From: Sphaerotilus sp.
Lineage (GTDB): Bacteria; Pseudomonadota; Gammaproteobacteria; Burkholderiales; Burkholderiaceae_C
Reading direction: 5' to 3'
Assembly: GCF_013299175.1 (NCBI RefSeq)
Contig: NZ_JAAFKF010000023.1
Location: 1-42,945 of the forward strand
Length of the DNA: 42,945 nucleotides
A program made the position numbers and the translations under genes. Position 1 is the first letter of the stretch; every line of letters begins with the position of its first letter. Under the pieces are notes generated by a model, which saw only the letters and a list, made by a program, of their open reading frames with translations, did not search any database and had not been told where the DNA came from. Positions 1 through 8,418 of the stretch are shown here, one piece after another.

Positions 1-1
1 C

Positions 2-2920
2 CCGATCATCCCGATCCAGGCGCTTGCCTCGTTCAAGGTCCAGGAAATCGACCACGGCACCCCCGTGAGCCGCCTGGGCTTGGATGCCGAGCCGGTCACG
101 CTGACCATCGACGGCTTCGCCGTCACAGTGCCGAAGGGCACGTCGCTGATGCGCGCTGCCGTGGACGCGGGCATCCAGGTGCCGAAACTCTGCGCCACCG
201 ATTCGCTGGAGCCGTTCGGTTCGTGCCGCCTGTGCTTGGTCGAGATCGACGGCCGGCGCGGCACCCCGGCGTCCTGCACCACGCCCGCCGAAGCCGGCAT
301 GAACGTGCGCACGCAAAGCCCGACGCTGCAGAAGCTGCGCAAGGGCGTGATGGAGCTGTACATCAGCGACCACCCGCTCGACTGCCTGACCTGCGCGGCC
401 AACGGCGACTGCGAGCTGCAGGACATGGCGGGCGTGGTCGGCCTGCGCAACGTGCGCTACGGCGTCGGCGAAACGTCCGTGGCCAGTGTCACCGGACGCC
501 ACCACCTCGCCCACGCCAAGGACGAATCGAACCCGTACTTCACCTACGACCCGAGCAAGTGCATCGTCTGCAACCGCTGCGTGCGTGCGTGCGAAGAGGT
601 GCAAGGGACGTTCGCGCTGACCATCTCGGGCCGCGGCTTCGAATCGCGTGTCTCACCCGGGATGGACGAGCCGTTCATGCAGAGCGAGTGCGTCTCCTGC
701 GGCGCCTGCGTGCAAGCCTGCCCGACGGCGACGCTGACCGAGAAGACGGTGATCGAACTCGGCCAGCCCGAGCATAGCGTCGTCACCACCTGCGCCTACT
801 GCGGCGTGGGTTGCAGTTTCAAGGCCGAGATGAAGGGCACGCAGGTCGTGCGCATGACGCCGTGGAAGGACGGCAAGGCCAACGAGGGCCATAGCTGCAT
901 CAAGGGCCGCTTCGCCTGGGGCTACGCGACGCACAAGGACCGCCTGACCAAGCCGATGGTGCGCGAGAAGATCACCGATCCGTGGCGCGAGGTGAGCTGG
1001 GACGAGGCGTTGAGCCATGCCGCCGGTGAATTCCGCCGCATCCAGGGCACCTACGGCCGCGATTCGGTCGGCGGCATCACGTCGAGCCGCTGCACCAACG
1101 AGGAAACCTACCTCGTGCAGAAGCTGATCCGCGCCGCGTTCGGCACCAACAACGTGGACACCTGCGCCCGTGTCTGCCACAGCCCGACCGGCTACGGACT
1201 CGGCCAGACCTTCGGCACCTCGGCCGGCACGCAGACCTTCAAGTCGGTCGAGCACACCGACGTGGTGATGGTCATCGGCGCCAACCCGAGCGAGGGCCAC
1301 CCGGTGTTCGCCTCGCGTCTGAAGAAGCGGCTGCGGCAAGGCGCACGGCTGATCGTCGTCGATCCGCGCCGCATCGACCTCGTGGACGCCCCGCACGTCA
1401 AGGCCGACCACCACCTGCAGCTCAAGCCCGGCACCAACGTCGCGGTCATCACGGCGCTGGCCCACGTCGTCGTCACCGAAGGCTTGGTGAACGAGGCGTA
1501 TGTCGCCGAACGCTGTGACCCGAAGAGCTTTCAGCAGTGGCGCGAGTTCGTGTCGAAGCCCGAGAACTCGCCCGAAGCGATGGCCGAGGTCAGCGGCGTG
1601 CCGGCCGAGGTCGTGCGCGGCGCGGCGCGGCTTTACGCGGGTGGCGGTCGGGGCGGCAACAGCGCGATCTTCTACGGCCTCGGTGTCACTGAACACGCGC
1701 AAGGCTCGACGATGGTGATCGGCATCGCCAACCTCGCGATGGCCTGCGGGATGGTCGGCCGGGAAGGCGTCGGCGTGAACCCGCTGCGGGGCCAGAACAA
1801 CGTGCAAGGCTCCTGCGACATGGGCAGCTTCCCGCACGAACTCCCCGGCTACCGCCACATCAGCGACACGACCGTGCGCGCCCAGTTCGACGCCGCCTGG
1901 GGCGTGACGCTGAACCCGGAGCCGGGGCTGCGCATCCCGAACATGCTCGACGCGGCGCTCGACGGCAGCTTCAAGGCGCTGTACGTACAGGGCGAAGACC
2001 CCGCGCAATCCGACCCGGACACGCAGCACGTCGCGGCGGCGCTGTCGGCGATGGAGTGTGTCGTCGTGCAGGATCTCTTCCTCAACGAGACGGCCAAGTA
2101 CGCCCACGTCTTCCTGCCGGGCGCGTCCTTCCTCGAAAAGGACGGCACCTTCACCAACGCCGAGCGCCGCATCAGCCGCGTGCGCCAGGTGATGCCGCCG
2201 CTGGCGGGCAAGGCGGACTGGGAGGTGACGCAGGCGTTCGCCAACGCGCTCGGCTACCCGATGCACTACACGCACCCGTCGCAGATCATGGACGAGATCG
2301 CTTCGCTGACCCCGAGCTTCGCAGGCGTGAGCTTCGAGAAGATCGAGCGGCTCGGCAGCGTGCAGTGGCCGTGCAACGAGACGACCGACGAGGCGGGAAC
2401 GGCGATCATGCACATCGACCGCTTCGTGCGCGGCAAGGGGCGTTTCCTGCCGACGCAGTACGTGGCGAGCGACGAGAAGGTGACGCGCCGCTTCCCGCTG
2501 ATCCTGACGACTGGCCGCGTGCTCAGCCAGTACAACGTCGGCGCCCAGACCCGCCGCACCGAGAACAGCCGCTGGCACGAAGAGGACCGGCTGGAGATCC
2601 ACCCGCACGACGCTGAAGAGCGCGGCGTGAAGGACGGCGACTGGGTCGGCATCGCCAGCCGGGCGGGCGAGACGGTGTTGCGGGCCGATGTCACCGAGCG
2701 GGTGCAGCCGGGCGTGGTCTACACCACCTTCCACTTCCCCGAGTCCGGCGCCAATGTCATCACCACCGATTCCAGCGACTGGGCGACCAACTGCCCCGAG
2801 TACAAGGTGACGGCGGTGCAGGTCAGCAAGGTCACGCAGGCGAGTCCGATGAGCGAGTGGCAGCGCGATTTCGCCACGTTCAGCCACGAACAGCAAGTCC
2901 TGCTGGAGTCCGCACGATGA
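2..2920 (+). CDS. fdsA: NAD-linked formate dehydrogenase, catalytic (alpha) subunit, 5'-partial
   Basis: Molybdenum (bis-MGD) subunit of a soluble NAD-dependent formate dehydrogenase, which oxidises formate to CO2 and passes electrons through Fe-S clusters to the flavin subunits. Counting from the GTG at 65, an N-terminal 2Fe-2S domain shows Cys43, Cys54, Cys57 and Cys71. It is followed by an NADH-dehydrogenase-G type His-Cys box (HPLDCLTC), two ferredoxin 4Fe-4S motifs (CIVCNRCVRAC, CVSCGACVQAC) and the Mo-domain 4Fe-4S motif (CAYCGVGC). The Mo-ligand Cys is Cys371 in RVCHSPTGYG (codon at 1175). The C-terminus holds the molydopterin-dinucleotide-binding domain. The frame is open from base 2 without a stop and the GTG at 65 has no visible ribosome site, so the true start probably lies upstream of the window. 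The stop overlaps the fdsD start (ATGA). In known fds operons fdsG and fdsB precede this gene, so they are probably just outside. Confidence 0.95.
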   Translation, partial: PIIPIQALASFKVQEIDHGTPVSRLGLDAEPVTLTIDGFAVTVPKGTSLMRAAVDAGIQVPKLCATDSLEPFGSCRLCLVEIDGRRGTPASCTTPAEAGMNVRTQSPTLQKLRKGVMELYISDHPLDCLTCAANGDCELQDMAGVVGLRNVRYGVGETSVASVTGRHHLAHAKDESNPYFTYDPSKCIVCNRCVRACEEVQGTFALTISGRGFESRVSPGMDEPFMQSECVSCGACVQACPTATLTEKTVIELGQPEHSVVTTCAYCGVGCSFKAEMKGTQVVRMTPWKDGKANEGHSCIKGRFAWGYATHKDRLTKPMVREKITDPWREVSWDEALSHAAGEFRRIQGTYGRDSVGGITSSRCTNEETYLVQKLIRAAFGTNNVDTCARVCHSPTGYGLGQTFGTSAGTQTFKSVEHTDVVMVIGANPSEGHPVFASRLKKRLRQGARLIVVDPRRIDLVDAPHVKADHHLQLKPGTNVAVITALAHVVVTEGLVNEAYVAERCDPKSFQQWREFVSKPENSPEAMAEVSGVPAEVVRGAARLYAGGGRGGNSAIFYGLGVTEHAQGSTMVIGIANLAMACGMVGREGVGVNPLRGQNNVQGSCDMGSFPHELPGYRHISDTTVRAQFDAAWGVTLNPEPGLRIPNMLDAALDGSFKALYVQGEDPAQSDPDTQHVAAALSAMECVVVQDLFLNETAKYAHVFLPGASFLEKDGTFTNAERRISRVRQVMPPLAGKADWEVTQAFANALGYPMHYTHPSQIMDEIASLTPSFAGVSFEKIERLGSVQWPCNETTDEAGTAIMHIDRFVRGKGRFLPTQYVASDEKVTRRFPLILTTGRVLSQYNVGAQTRRTENSRWHEEDRLEIHPHDAEERGVKDGDWVGIASRAGETVLRADVTERVQPGVVYTTFHFPESGANVITTDSSDWATNCPEYKVTAVQVSKVTQASPMSEWQRDFATFSHEQQVLLESAR

Positions 2921-3174
2921 GCGAGCACGCCCACGACCCCGCACAGACCCTCGTGCGCCTGGCCAACCGCATCGGGGAGTTCTTCGATGCCTTCCCCGAC
3001 CGGGACGAGGCGGTGGACGGTGTCGCCAACCACCTGCGCAAGTTCTGGGAGCCGCGGATGCGGCGCCAGCTTTATGCCCATCTGGACGGATCGGCGGCTG
3101 GTGCGGGGCTGAGCGCACTGGTGCTGCAGGCCGCGCTGTCGCGTCGCGCCGTGCTGGACCCCGGAGAGCGATGA
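2917..3174 (+). CDS. fdsD: Formate dehydrogenase delta subunit
   Basis: Small 85-residue accessory subunit of the Fds formate dehydrogenase. The start ATG overlaps the fdsA stop by 4 nt, which signals translational coupling; an in-frame upstream ATG at 2857 lies inside fdsA and is not needed. The sequence is alpha-helical in character, with family features IGEFFDAFPD and a later HLRKFWEPRMRRQL stretch typical of FdsD. In related bacteria FdsD supports assembly or stability of the holoenzyme. The sulfurtransferase-like fdsC that often sits between fdsA and fdsD is absent here. About 180 nt without a gene follow before the polysaccharide genes. Confidence 0.9.
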   Translation: MSEHAHDPAQTLVRLANRIGEFFDAFPDRDEAVDGVANHLRKFWEPRMRRQLYAHLDGSAAGAGLSALVLQAALSRRAVLDPGER

Positions 3175-3354
3175 CCGGGCGGGGCGATCGCTGCAAAAGA
3201 AAGTGAATCCCCATGCTTTCGTCTGGATGCAGTGGGGCGGGCATGTGTGAATTCGTGCGCGTACATATCGTGCGGCGCACGCTGGTGCGCTCAAGTTTTG
3301 GGCGTGGTGGCCGACGGCGCCGCTTACTATTCAAGCCCCCACTTTTTCGCGACC

Positions 3355-4161
3355 ATGCTCCCTCGGCACGATTTCTCCAGCTCCCTCCCACCATCGAATT
3401 TGCTGATTTCGGGTGGTGAGCGCACGCTGGTCAGCGTGGTTGGCGCTCCGATCGATGCCATTTCGTGGGACGAGACCTGCGCAGTGATCACCGGCTGGGC
3501 GCAGCGGCGAGAGAGCCGCTATGTCTGCATCTGCAACGTTCACTCCGTGATCACCGCGCAACAGGATCCGGACTTCCACGATGTGATCCAGGAGGCCGAC
3601 ATGGCCACACCGGATGGAGCGCCGGTGGCCTGGATGATGCGGCGGCTGGGTTACCGCAACCAGATGCGGATCAACGGACCCGACCTGATGTTCCGCTACT
3701 GTGCCCAGGCTGCTCAACGCGACGAGCGCATTTTCCTGTACGGCAACACGCCCGGGACGCTGGAAACGCTCCAGAAAAGCCTGCACAAGACGTTTCCGAC
3801 GCTGCAGATCTCGGGGAGCTACTCGCCGCCGTTCCGCGCGCTCACGCCCGAGGAGGACGCCGAAGTGGTGCAGCGCATCAATGCTTCAGGAGCCGGCACC
3901 GTCTGGGTCAGTCTCGGCTGTCCGAAGCAGGAACGCTGGATGGCGGCCCACCGCGGGCGCATCCAGGCCGTGATGGTGGGTGTTGGCGCAGCGTTTGATT
4001 ACCACGCGGGCACCTTGCAGCGTGCACCCGGCTGGATGCAGCGTCTGGGCCTCGAATGGCTGCACCGCTTCTGGTCGGAGCCGCGTCGCCTGGGACGGCG
4101 GTACATCGTGACCAACACCCGGTTCATGGTCCAGGTCGTGAAACAATTGCTGACCCGCTGA
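3355..4161 (+). CDS. WecG/TagA/CpsF family glycosyltransferase (copy 1)
   Basis: Membrane-associated GT26 glycosyltransferase of 268 residues that would transfer a sugar from a UDP donor to a polyprenyl-linked acceptor in repeat-unit synthesis. Family motifs are clear: ICNVHSV with Asn61, EADMATPDG with the proposed catalytic Asp87, INGPDLM, VSLGCPKQE and a basic C-terminal segment (PRRLGRRYI) like the membrane-targeting appendage of TagA. The start is taken at the ATG at 3355. The frame is open to a GTG at 3232, but the extra 41 residues are Cys-rich and do not look like the family. No strong ribosome site is seen at either start. The next gene is a paralogue beginning 3 nt after the stop. 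Acceptor and donor sugars cannot be read from the sequence. Confidence 0.88.
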   Translation: MLPRHDFSSSLPPSNLLISGGERTLVSVVGAPIDAISWDETCAVITGWAQRRESRYVCICNVHSVITAQQDPDFHDVIQEADMATPDGAPVAWMMRRLGYRNQMRINGPDLMFRYCAQAAQRDERIFLYGNTPGTLETLQKSLHKTFPTLQISGSYSPPFRALTPEEDAEVVQRINASGAGTVWVSLGCPKQERWMAAHRGRIQAVMVGVGAAFDYHAGTLQRAPGWMQRLGLEWLHRFWSEPRRLGRRYIVTNTRFMVQVVKQLLTR

Positions 4162-4164
4162 GCC

Positions 4165-4956
4165 ATGGATGCCACGACTGCCGATGCAGGGATAGGTCGT
4201 GTCAGGTCACCCGTGCTCGGCGTGCCGGTCGATGTGCTGGATTGGCCGACGGCCGTCGAGCGGATCTGTGGGTGGGCCAAGGCCCGCGAGTCGCGGTATG
4301 TGTCGATCTGCGATGCCCACTCGATCGTGCGGGCCAGCCACGAATCTCGCCACGGCCACCACATCGCCGAAGCCGACATGGTCACGCCCGACGGCTGGCC
4401 GGTTGCCTGGATGCTCCGCCACCTCGGGCACCCTCGGCAGCAGCGCATCAATGGCCCGGACCTGATGGAGCTGCTGCTGGTCGAGGCCGAGCAGCGCGGG
4501 CTTGGGGTGTATGTCTACGGGACCACGGACGCCACGCTGGCCGCCCTGCAAGACGCACTGCAGGCGGCCTACCCGGCGCTGAACATCGTCGGAATGCATT
4601 CACCGCCGTTCCGCGCCCTGTCGGACGAGGAGGACAGGGCCGATGTCGCACGCATCAATGCCTCCGGCGCACACCTGGTGATGACCGGACTGGGATGCCC
4701 CAAGGAAGACCGCTGGATGTTCGAGCACCGGGGTCGCGTACAGGCGGTGATGCTGGGCATCGGAGCGGGCATCGACTTCCACGCGGGCACGGTCGCGCGT
4801 GCGCCAACCTGGATGCGCGAGCATGGTCTGGAATGGCTCTTTCGGCTGACGCAGGAGCCGCACCGGCTCTGGAAACGCTACCTGGTCAACAACACCCTGT
4901 TCGTGGTGGGTGCCTTGAGGCAGTTTGCACGGCACGTGCTGGTACATCTGCGCTGA
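4165..4956 (+). CDS. WecG/TagA/CpsF family glycosyltransferase (copy 2)
   Basis: Second GT26 glycosyltransferase, 263 residues, clearly homologous along its whole length to the preceding gene (shared RESRYV, PDG-PVAW, RINGPDLM, SPPFRAL, RINASGA, GCPK-RWM-HRGR-QAVM). The proposed catalytic Asp is kept as Asp76 in TPDGWPV. The Asn of the family ICN motif is Asp50 here (SICDAHS), so this copy has diverged at a conserved pocket position. It ends with the amphipathic basic tail HRLWKRYLVNN. Tandem placement suggests duplication followed by change of sugar specificity, with the two enzymes adding successive residues of the same repeat unit; that is inference. The ATG follows the previous stop by 3 nt, so the genes are co-transcribed. 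Confidence 0.88.
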   Translation: MDATTADAGIGRVRSPVLGVPVDVLDWPTAVERICGWAKARESRYVSICDAHSIVRASHESRHGHHIAEADMVTPDGWPVAWMLRHLGHPRQQRINGPDLMELLLVEAEQRGLGVYVYGTTDATLAALQDALQAAYPALNIVGMHSPPFRALSDEEDRADVARINASGAHLVMTGLGCPKEDRWMFEHRGRVQAVMLGIGAGIDFHAGTVARAPTWMREHGLEWLFRLTQEPHRLWKRYLVNNTLFVVGALRQFARHVLVHLR

Positions 4957-5019
4957 ACTGTGTTCTCCGCGATTAAGCTTGCAGCAGACATCAACCGTCG
5001 GCAAAAGGGGATAAAACAC

Positions 5020-6132
5020 ATGCAGTTCCACCGTATCCAGCAAGTCGAACCCTGGCTTGGACGTTCGGAGTTGGAGGCGCTCAACGGCTGCATCGAGCGG
5101 AACTGGCTGACCGAAGGGCCCGCTGCCTCGGCCTTCCGGCAAAGCCTGAGCCAGCTCACTGGCGCCAACCACATCGCGCTGGCGCCCAACGGCACACTGG
5201 GGCTGTTCCTGGCATTGCTGGCACTCGACCTGCCCCGTGGCAGCGAGATCATCATTCCCGGATTCACCTTCATGGCCTCTGCCAGTGCGGCGGTGTTCGC
5301 GGGGCTCAAGCCCGTGCTGATCGATGTCGATCCGAACACCTTCACTGCCCGCCCGGAGGCATTCGAGCGTGCCATCACTCCGCGCACCTCGGCGCTGATG
5401 CCGGTCCACATCTACGGTCAGGCCGCCTATGCCGCCGAGATCGCAGCCGTCGGCAAGCGCCATGGACTGGCGGTCATCGAGGATGCCGCGCAAGCCTGTG
5501 GCGTGCGCTACCGCGGGCAGCACGCGGGCACGTTCGGAGATGTCGGCGTGGTGTCCTTCTTCGCCGACAAGACCATCACCATGGGCGAGGGTGCGGCGGT
5601 GCTGTCCCGCGAGCAGCACCTGGCCCGGCGCATCAGCCTGCTGCGCAACCAGGGGCGCGAGTCGAGCGGGTCGTTCATCCACGAATCGCTGGGCATGAAC
5701 TTCCGTGTCACGGACATGCAGTGCGCGGTCGGACAGGCGCAGATGGCGCGCCTGCCGCAGGTCAAGATCGACCGCCTGCGCCGCTACGCCTTGTTCCAGG
5801 AGGGACTGACGGGCCTGTCGCAGGTGCGCTTCATGCGGGTCGATCCGAACTCCGAGTTCATTCCCTTCCGGTTTCCCATCCTGTGTCCGCGGATGCCGGA
5901 GTTGCGCGATGCGCTGGAGTTGGCCGGGGTGCAGACGCGGTCGATGTTCTACCCGCTGCACCGGCAGCCGTGCCTGAAGGGGCTGGTGGATCCGGTGGAT
6001 CTGCCGATCTGTGACACCCTGTACGGCGAGGGACTGTGCTTGCCGATCCACCAGGGCATTCAGGACAGCGACGTACACCATGTGGTCGAGGTCATTCGCA
6101 ACACCTTGTCCCGCAAACCCAGCGGAGGCTGA
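5020..6132 (+). CDS. DegT/DnrJ/EryC1/StrS family PLP-dependent sugar aminotransferase
   Basis: A 370-residue fold-type I aminotransferase that normally converts a keto nucleotide sugar to an amino sugar. Visible features are the N-terminal NWLTEGP region, ALAPNGTLGLFLAL (cofactor phosphate binding), IPGFTFMASASA, MPVHIYGQ, the cofactor Asp motif EDAAQACG (154-161) and the Schiff-base Lys184 in SFFADKTITMGEG. The ATG at 5020 is chosen because AAAGGGG lies about 10 nt upstream; a GTG at 4960 would add 20 unrelated residues. It lies 63 nt after the second WecG-like gene and before an SDR-like gene, so it probably provides an amino sugar for the exopolysaccharide. Which sugar (for example perosamine or a 4-amino-4,6-dideoxyhexose) cannot be decided here. 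Confidence 0.9.
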   Translation: MQFHRIQQVEPWLGRSELEALNGCIERNWLTEGPAASAFRQSLSQLTGANHIALAPNGTLGLFLALLALDLPRGSEIIIPGFTFMASASAAVFAGLKPVLIDVDPNTFTARPEAFERAITPRTSALMPVHIYGQAAYAAEIAAVGKRHGLAVIEDAAQACGVRYRGQHAGTFGDVGVVSFFADKTITMGEGAAVLSREQHLARRISLLRNQGRESSGSFIHESLGMNFRVTDMQCAVGQAQMARLPQVKIDRLRRYALFQEGLTGLSQVRFMRVDPNSEFIPFRFPILCPRMPELRDALELAGVQTRSMFYPLHRQPCLKGLVDPVDLPICDTLYGEGLCLPIHQGIQDSDVHHVVEVIRNTLSRKPSGG

Positions 6133-6251
6133 CTTAGTTCTCGCCTTGCACGGGTATTTGGAAACAACCCGTGTTCGAGGGGACTGCACAGGCCGGCCAA
6201 CACGGCACAGTCTCTTCTCCCGGTTCTCGCCGCTCTCCCAGCCCCTCCGCC

Positions 6252-7334
6252 ATGGAACGCCCTCAGCAAATACTGGTCACTGGTGCCGCCGGCTACATCG
6301 GTTCGGCGCTGGTGCGTGCGTTGTTGGAGCGCGGACATGTCGTCACGGCCGTGGACAGCATGATCTTCGGCGACCAGGGGCTGGCCGATCTGCGCCAGCA
6401 CAGCCGCTTGCACATCCACCGCATGGACACGCGTGCGCTGCACCGCGGACACCTCACCGGGATGCACGCGGTGGTCGATCTGGCGGGCATGTCCAGCGAA
6501 TTGGCCGCCGAATCGGACCCGGCAGGTGCCGACGCCGTCAACCACCGCGCGCAAGTCCGCCTGGCCCAACTGGCACGCAGTTGCGGTGTGCCGCGCTACC
6601 TGTTGATCAGCAGTTGCACGGTCTACGGCCATGCCGGCACCCAGGACTGCACCGAAACATCGCCCGTGCGGCCGCTCACGCACCAGGCACAGCATTTTCT
6701 GATGGCCGAGGCCGCCATCTTGCCGCTGGCTGGACTGGGGTTCGCCCCTGCGGTCCTGAGGATGGGCCTGGTCCACGGACAAGGTGTCCGGATGCGTCTG
6801 GACCTCATGGTCCACGCCATGGTCCTCAGTGCGCTGCGCCTGCGGCGGATCACGCTGGACAGCCACGGCGTGCAGTGCCGGGGCCATGTGCATCTGAGCG
6901 ACGCGGTGGCCGGTATCCTGGCGGCGCTCAAGGCACCTGCCGCAGTGGTCAGCCGACAAATCTTCAACATCAGCCACCACAACCTGAGCGGTGCAGCGGT
7001 GGCGGATGCGATCCGTACCGAGCTGGGTAGCACGGTCGTTGTCAATCCCCTGGGCGGTGCGCCAGATCTCCACCACCACCGCCCCAGCCACGCCAAGGCG
7101 CAGGAGCTGCTGGGCTACCGGCCCGAGGTGGACTTGTGTGCCGGTGTACGCGGGCTGATTGAGGTGCTGGGTTCCAGTGCGTGTGCGGAGCCACCGGAAG
7201 CCCGTGCCTTGCGCTGGATACACGAAGTGTTGGCACAAGGTCGGGAGGCCAAGGCAGCGATCGAGCACACCGCGGTGTTTGGTCGCATTCCCGCTGTCGT
7301 TCCGCGGGCAGTGGGCAGTCTCACGCTCCAGTGA
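6252..7334 (+). CDS. NAD-dependent epimerase/dehydratase-like protein (extended SDR) with degenerate active site
   Basis: A 360-residue extended SDR protein. The N-terminal Rossmann motif is intact (LVTGAAGYIGSALV, TGxxGxxG), as are DLAGMSSE and the catalytic-Ser strand LLISSCTVYG. Where the family has YxxxK, the aligned stretch PLTHQAQHFLMAE has Gln145 in place of Tyr and Phe149 in place of Lys, so normal hydride-transfer chemistry is unlikely. The C-terminus carries an extra stretch of about 50 residues after the SDR fold. The ATG at 6252 directly precedes the Rossmann strand; the open frame to 6171 adds a Ser/Pro-rich leader that looks non-coding. Last gene of the plus-strand cluster, converging with the glycosyltransferase at 7374. 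It may be a structural or regulatory SDR or have an altered activity. Confidence 0.85.
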   Translation: MERPQQILVTGAAGYIGSALVRALLERGHVVTAVDSMIFGDQGLADLRQHSRLHIHRMDTRALHRGHLTGMHAVVDLAGMSSELAAESDPAGADAVNHRAQVRLAQLARSCGVPRYLLISSCTVYGHAGTQDCTETSPVRPLTHQAQHFLMAEAAILPLAGLGFAPAVLRMGLVHGQGVRMRLDLMVHAMVLSALRLRRITLDSHGVQCRGHVHLSDAVAGILAALKAPAAVVSRQIFNISHHNLSGAAVADAIRTELGSTVVVNPLGGAPDLHHHRPSHAKAQELLGYRPEVDLCAGVRGLIEVLGSSACAEPPEARALRWIHEVLAQGREAKAAIEHTAVFGRIPAVVPRAVGSLTLQ

Positions 7335-7373
7335 GTCCATCACCACAGCGGTGTGCCTGCCCGACCGATCGGG

Positions 7374-8303
7374 TCACTGCTGGCCCCCTGCGTATGGACC
7401 ATCCGAATAAAAACGTGCGGCTATCTTGCCCAAGTGTCCATATAGTCGGCACAACTGGCGCACATGCTGGTCATCTCCACGCACATAAAGCGCCGCGATA
7501 ACCACCATCGACACCAAGGCTGACAGCAGCCCCCGCAGCGCGAAATAGGCATAAGGCCAGCGGTGTTGCCCCAGCCGCGCCTCCAGCCGCACATAAGTGC
7601 GTCCACCCATGAAGGCCCTGTGCAGCACCCACGCCCGCGCCATGCGCTCGGCTGGAACCGATTCCTGGACCACCGCCTCGTCGCACCACACCAGCTTGCA
7701 CCCACGCTGAATGGTGGTGGCAAAGAACAGACTGTCCTCACCGCCGGTACGTGCGAATTCGGTGGAGAACCGGTGCCCCCCTTCGATCATGCGGCGACTC
7801 AGCATGACATTGCCCGTGCGGGCATCTCGCCAGGGAAGTGCCGTGCCGGTCGCAAACCGCATGCGGTCATTCACCCTGGACGCCACAAGCCACGCTGTCG
7901 GAGAAACTTCGAAGAACGGCACGACAGGCCCGAATACTGCATCCGCTCCCGTACTGTCGAGGCAGCGTATTAGCTCGACCAGCCACTGCGGCTCGACAAA
8001 CTCGTCGTCGTCGATGAACGCCATGACTTCGCCTGTGGCGCTGTCGAGGCAGCGGTTGCGGGCATGGCTGACTCCAGGTGATGGCTCCTGGAGGTACTTC
8101 AGATGCAGCAACGGATCGGCGCTAAGAAATGAATCAACTACTGCGGCCGCGCAGCCTGCGGGGGCGTTGTCCACCACGATAATCTCCACGCGACACCCTG
8201 AGGGGGTTTGCATGTCGAGCAGAGACTGCAAGGCTTTGCGCAAACCATCGGGGCGTTGGTAGGTGCAGATGCAAACGGAAATCAGCCGGCTGGGCGTATG
8301 CAT
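7374..8303 (-). CDS. Glycosyltransferase family 2
   Basis: A 309-residue GT-A fold inverting glycosyltransferase. ISVCICTYQRP opens the fold, IIVVDNAP and GVSHARNRCLD follow, and the metal/nucleotide-binding DxD-type motif is AFIDDDEF. A later acidic TGGEDSLF resembles the ED catalytic-base motif of GT2 enzymes. The C-terminus has a hydrophobic stretch (GLLSALVSMVVIAALYV) that could anchor it in the membrane. The ATG at 8303 is preferred to a TTG at 8312. It lies 115 nt downstream of the flippase gene, with a small hairpin between, so it may be transcribed separately or by read-through. It probably adds one sugar of the repeat unit on the cytoplasmic side. Confidence 0.88.
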   Translation of the reverse strand: MHTPSRLISVCICTYQRPDGLRKALQSLLDMQTPSGCRVEIIVVDNAPAGCAAAVVDSFLSADPLLHLKYLQEPSPGVSHARNRCLDSATGEVMAFIDDDEFVEPQWLVELIRCLDSTGADAVFGPVVPFFEVSPTAWLVASRVNDRMRFATGTALPWRDARTGNVMLSRRMIEGGHRFSTEFARTGGEDSLFFATTIQRGCKLVWCDEAVVQESVPAERMARAWVLHRAFMGGRTYVRLEARLGQHRWPYAYFALRGLLSALVSMVVIAALYVRGDDQHVRQLCRLYGHLGKIAARFYSDGPYAGGQQ

Positions 8304-8394
8304 GAATTTCAACTACCGAGTGCTACAACCATTTCTGCGTAGGCGCGATGCCACGAGAGCAGAATAAAAAATAGTGGGCAGAGTAACGTATCAA

Positions 8395-8410
8395 AGACGC
8401 GAGGGCGTCT
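8395..8410 (-). terminator. Small hairpin after the flippase gene, possible weak terminator
   Basis: A perfect 6-bp inverted repeat (AGACGC/GCGTCT, 4-nt loop) begins 8 nt after the flippase stop. On the minus strand it is followed only by TTTG, so it is a weak intrinsic terminator at best. It could partly separate expression of the downstream GT2 gene. Confidence 0.35.
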
Positions 8411-8418
8411 GGGTCTGG

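Noticed and set aside
3298..3330. Possible sigma-70 promoter (TTGGGC ... TACTAT) before the first glycosyltransferase
   Set aside because: The spacer is 21 bp and both boxes match poorly.
653..3394. A 913-residue open frame on the minus strand opposite fdsA
   Set aside because: Arg/His/Ala/Gly-rich shadow of a high-GC gene; no domain pattern, and the plus strand encodes clear fdsA motifs.
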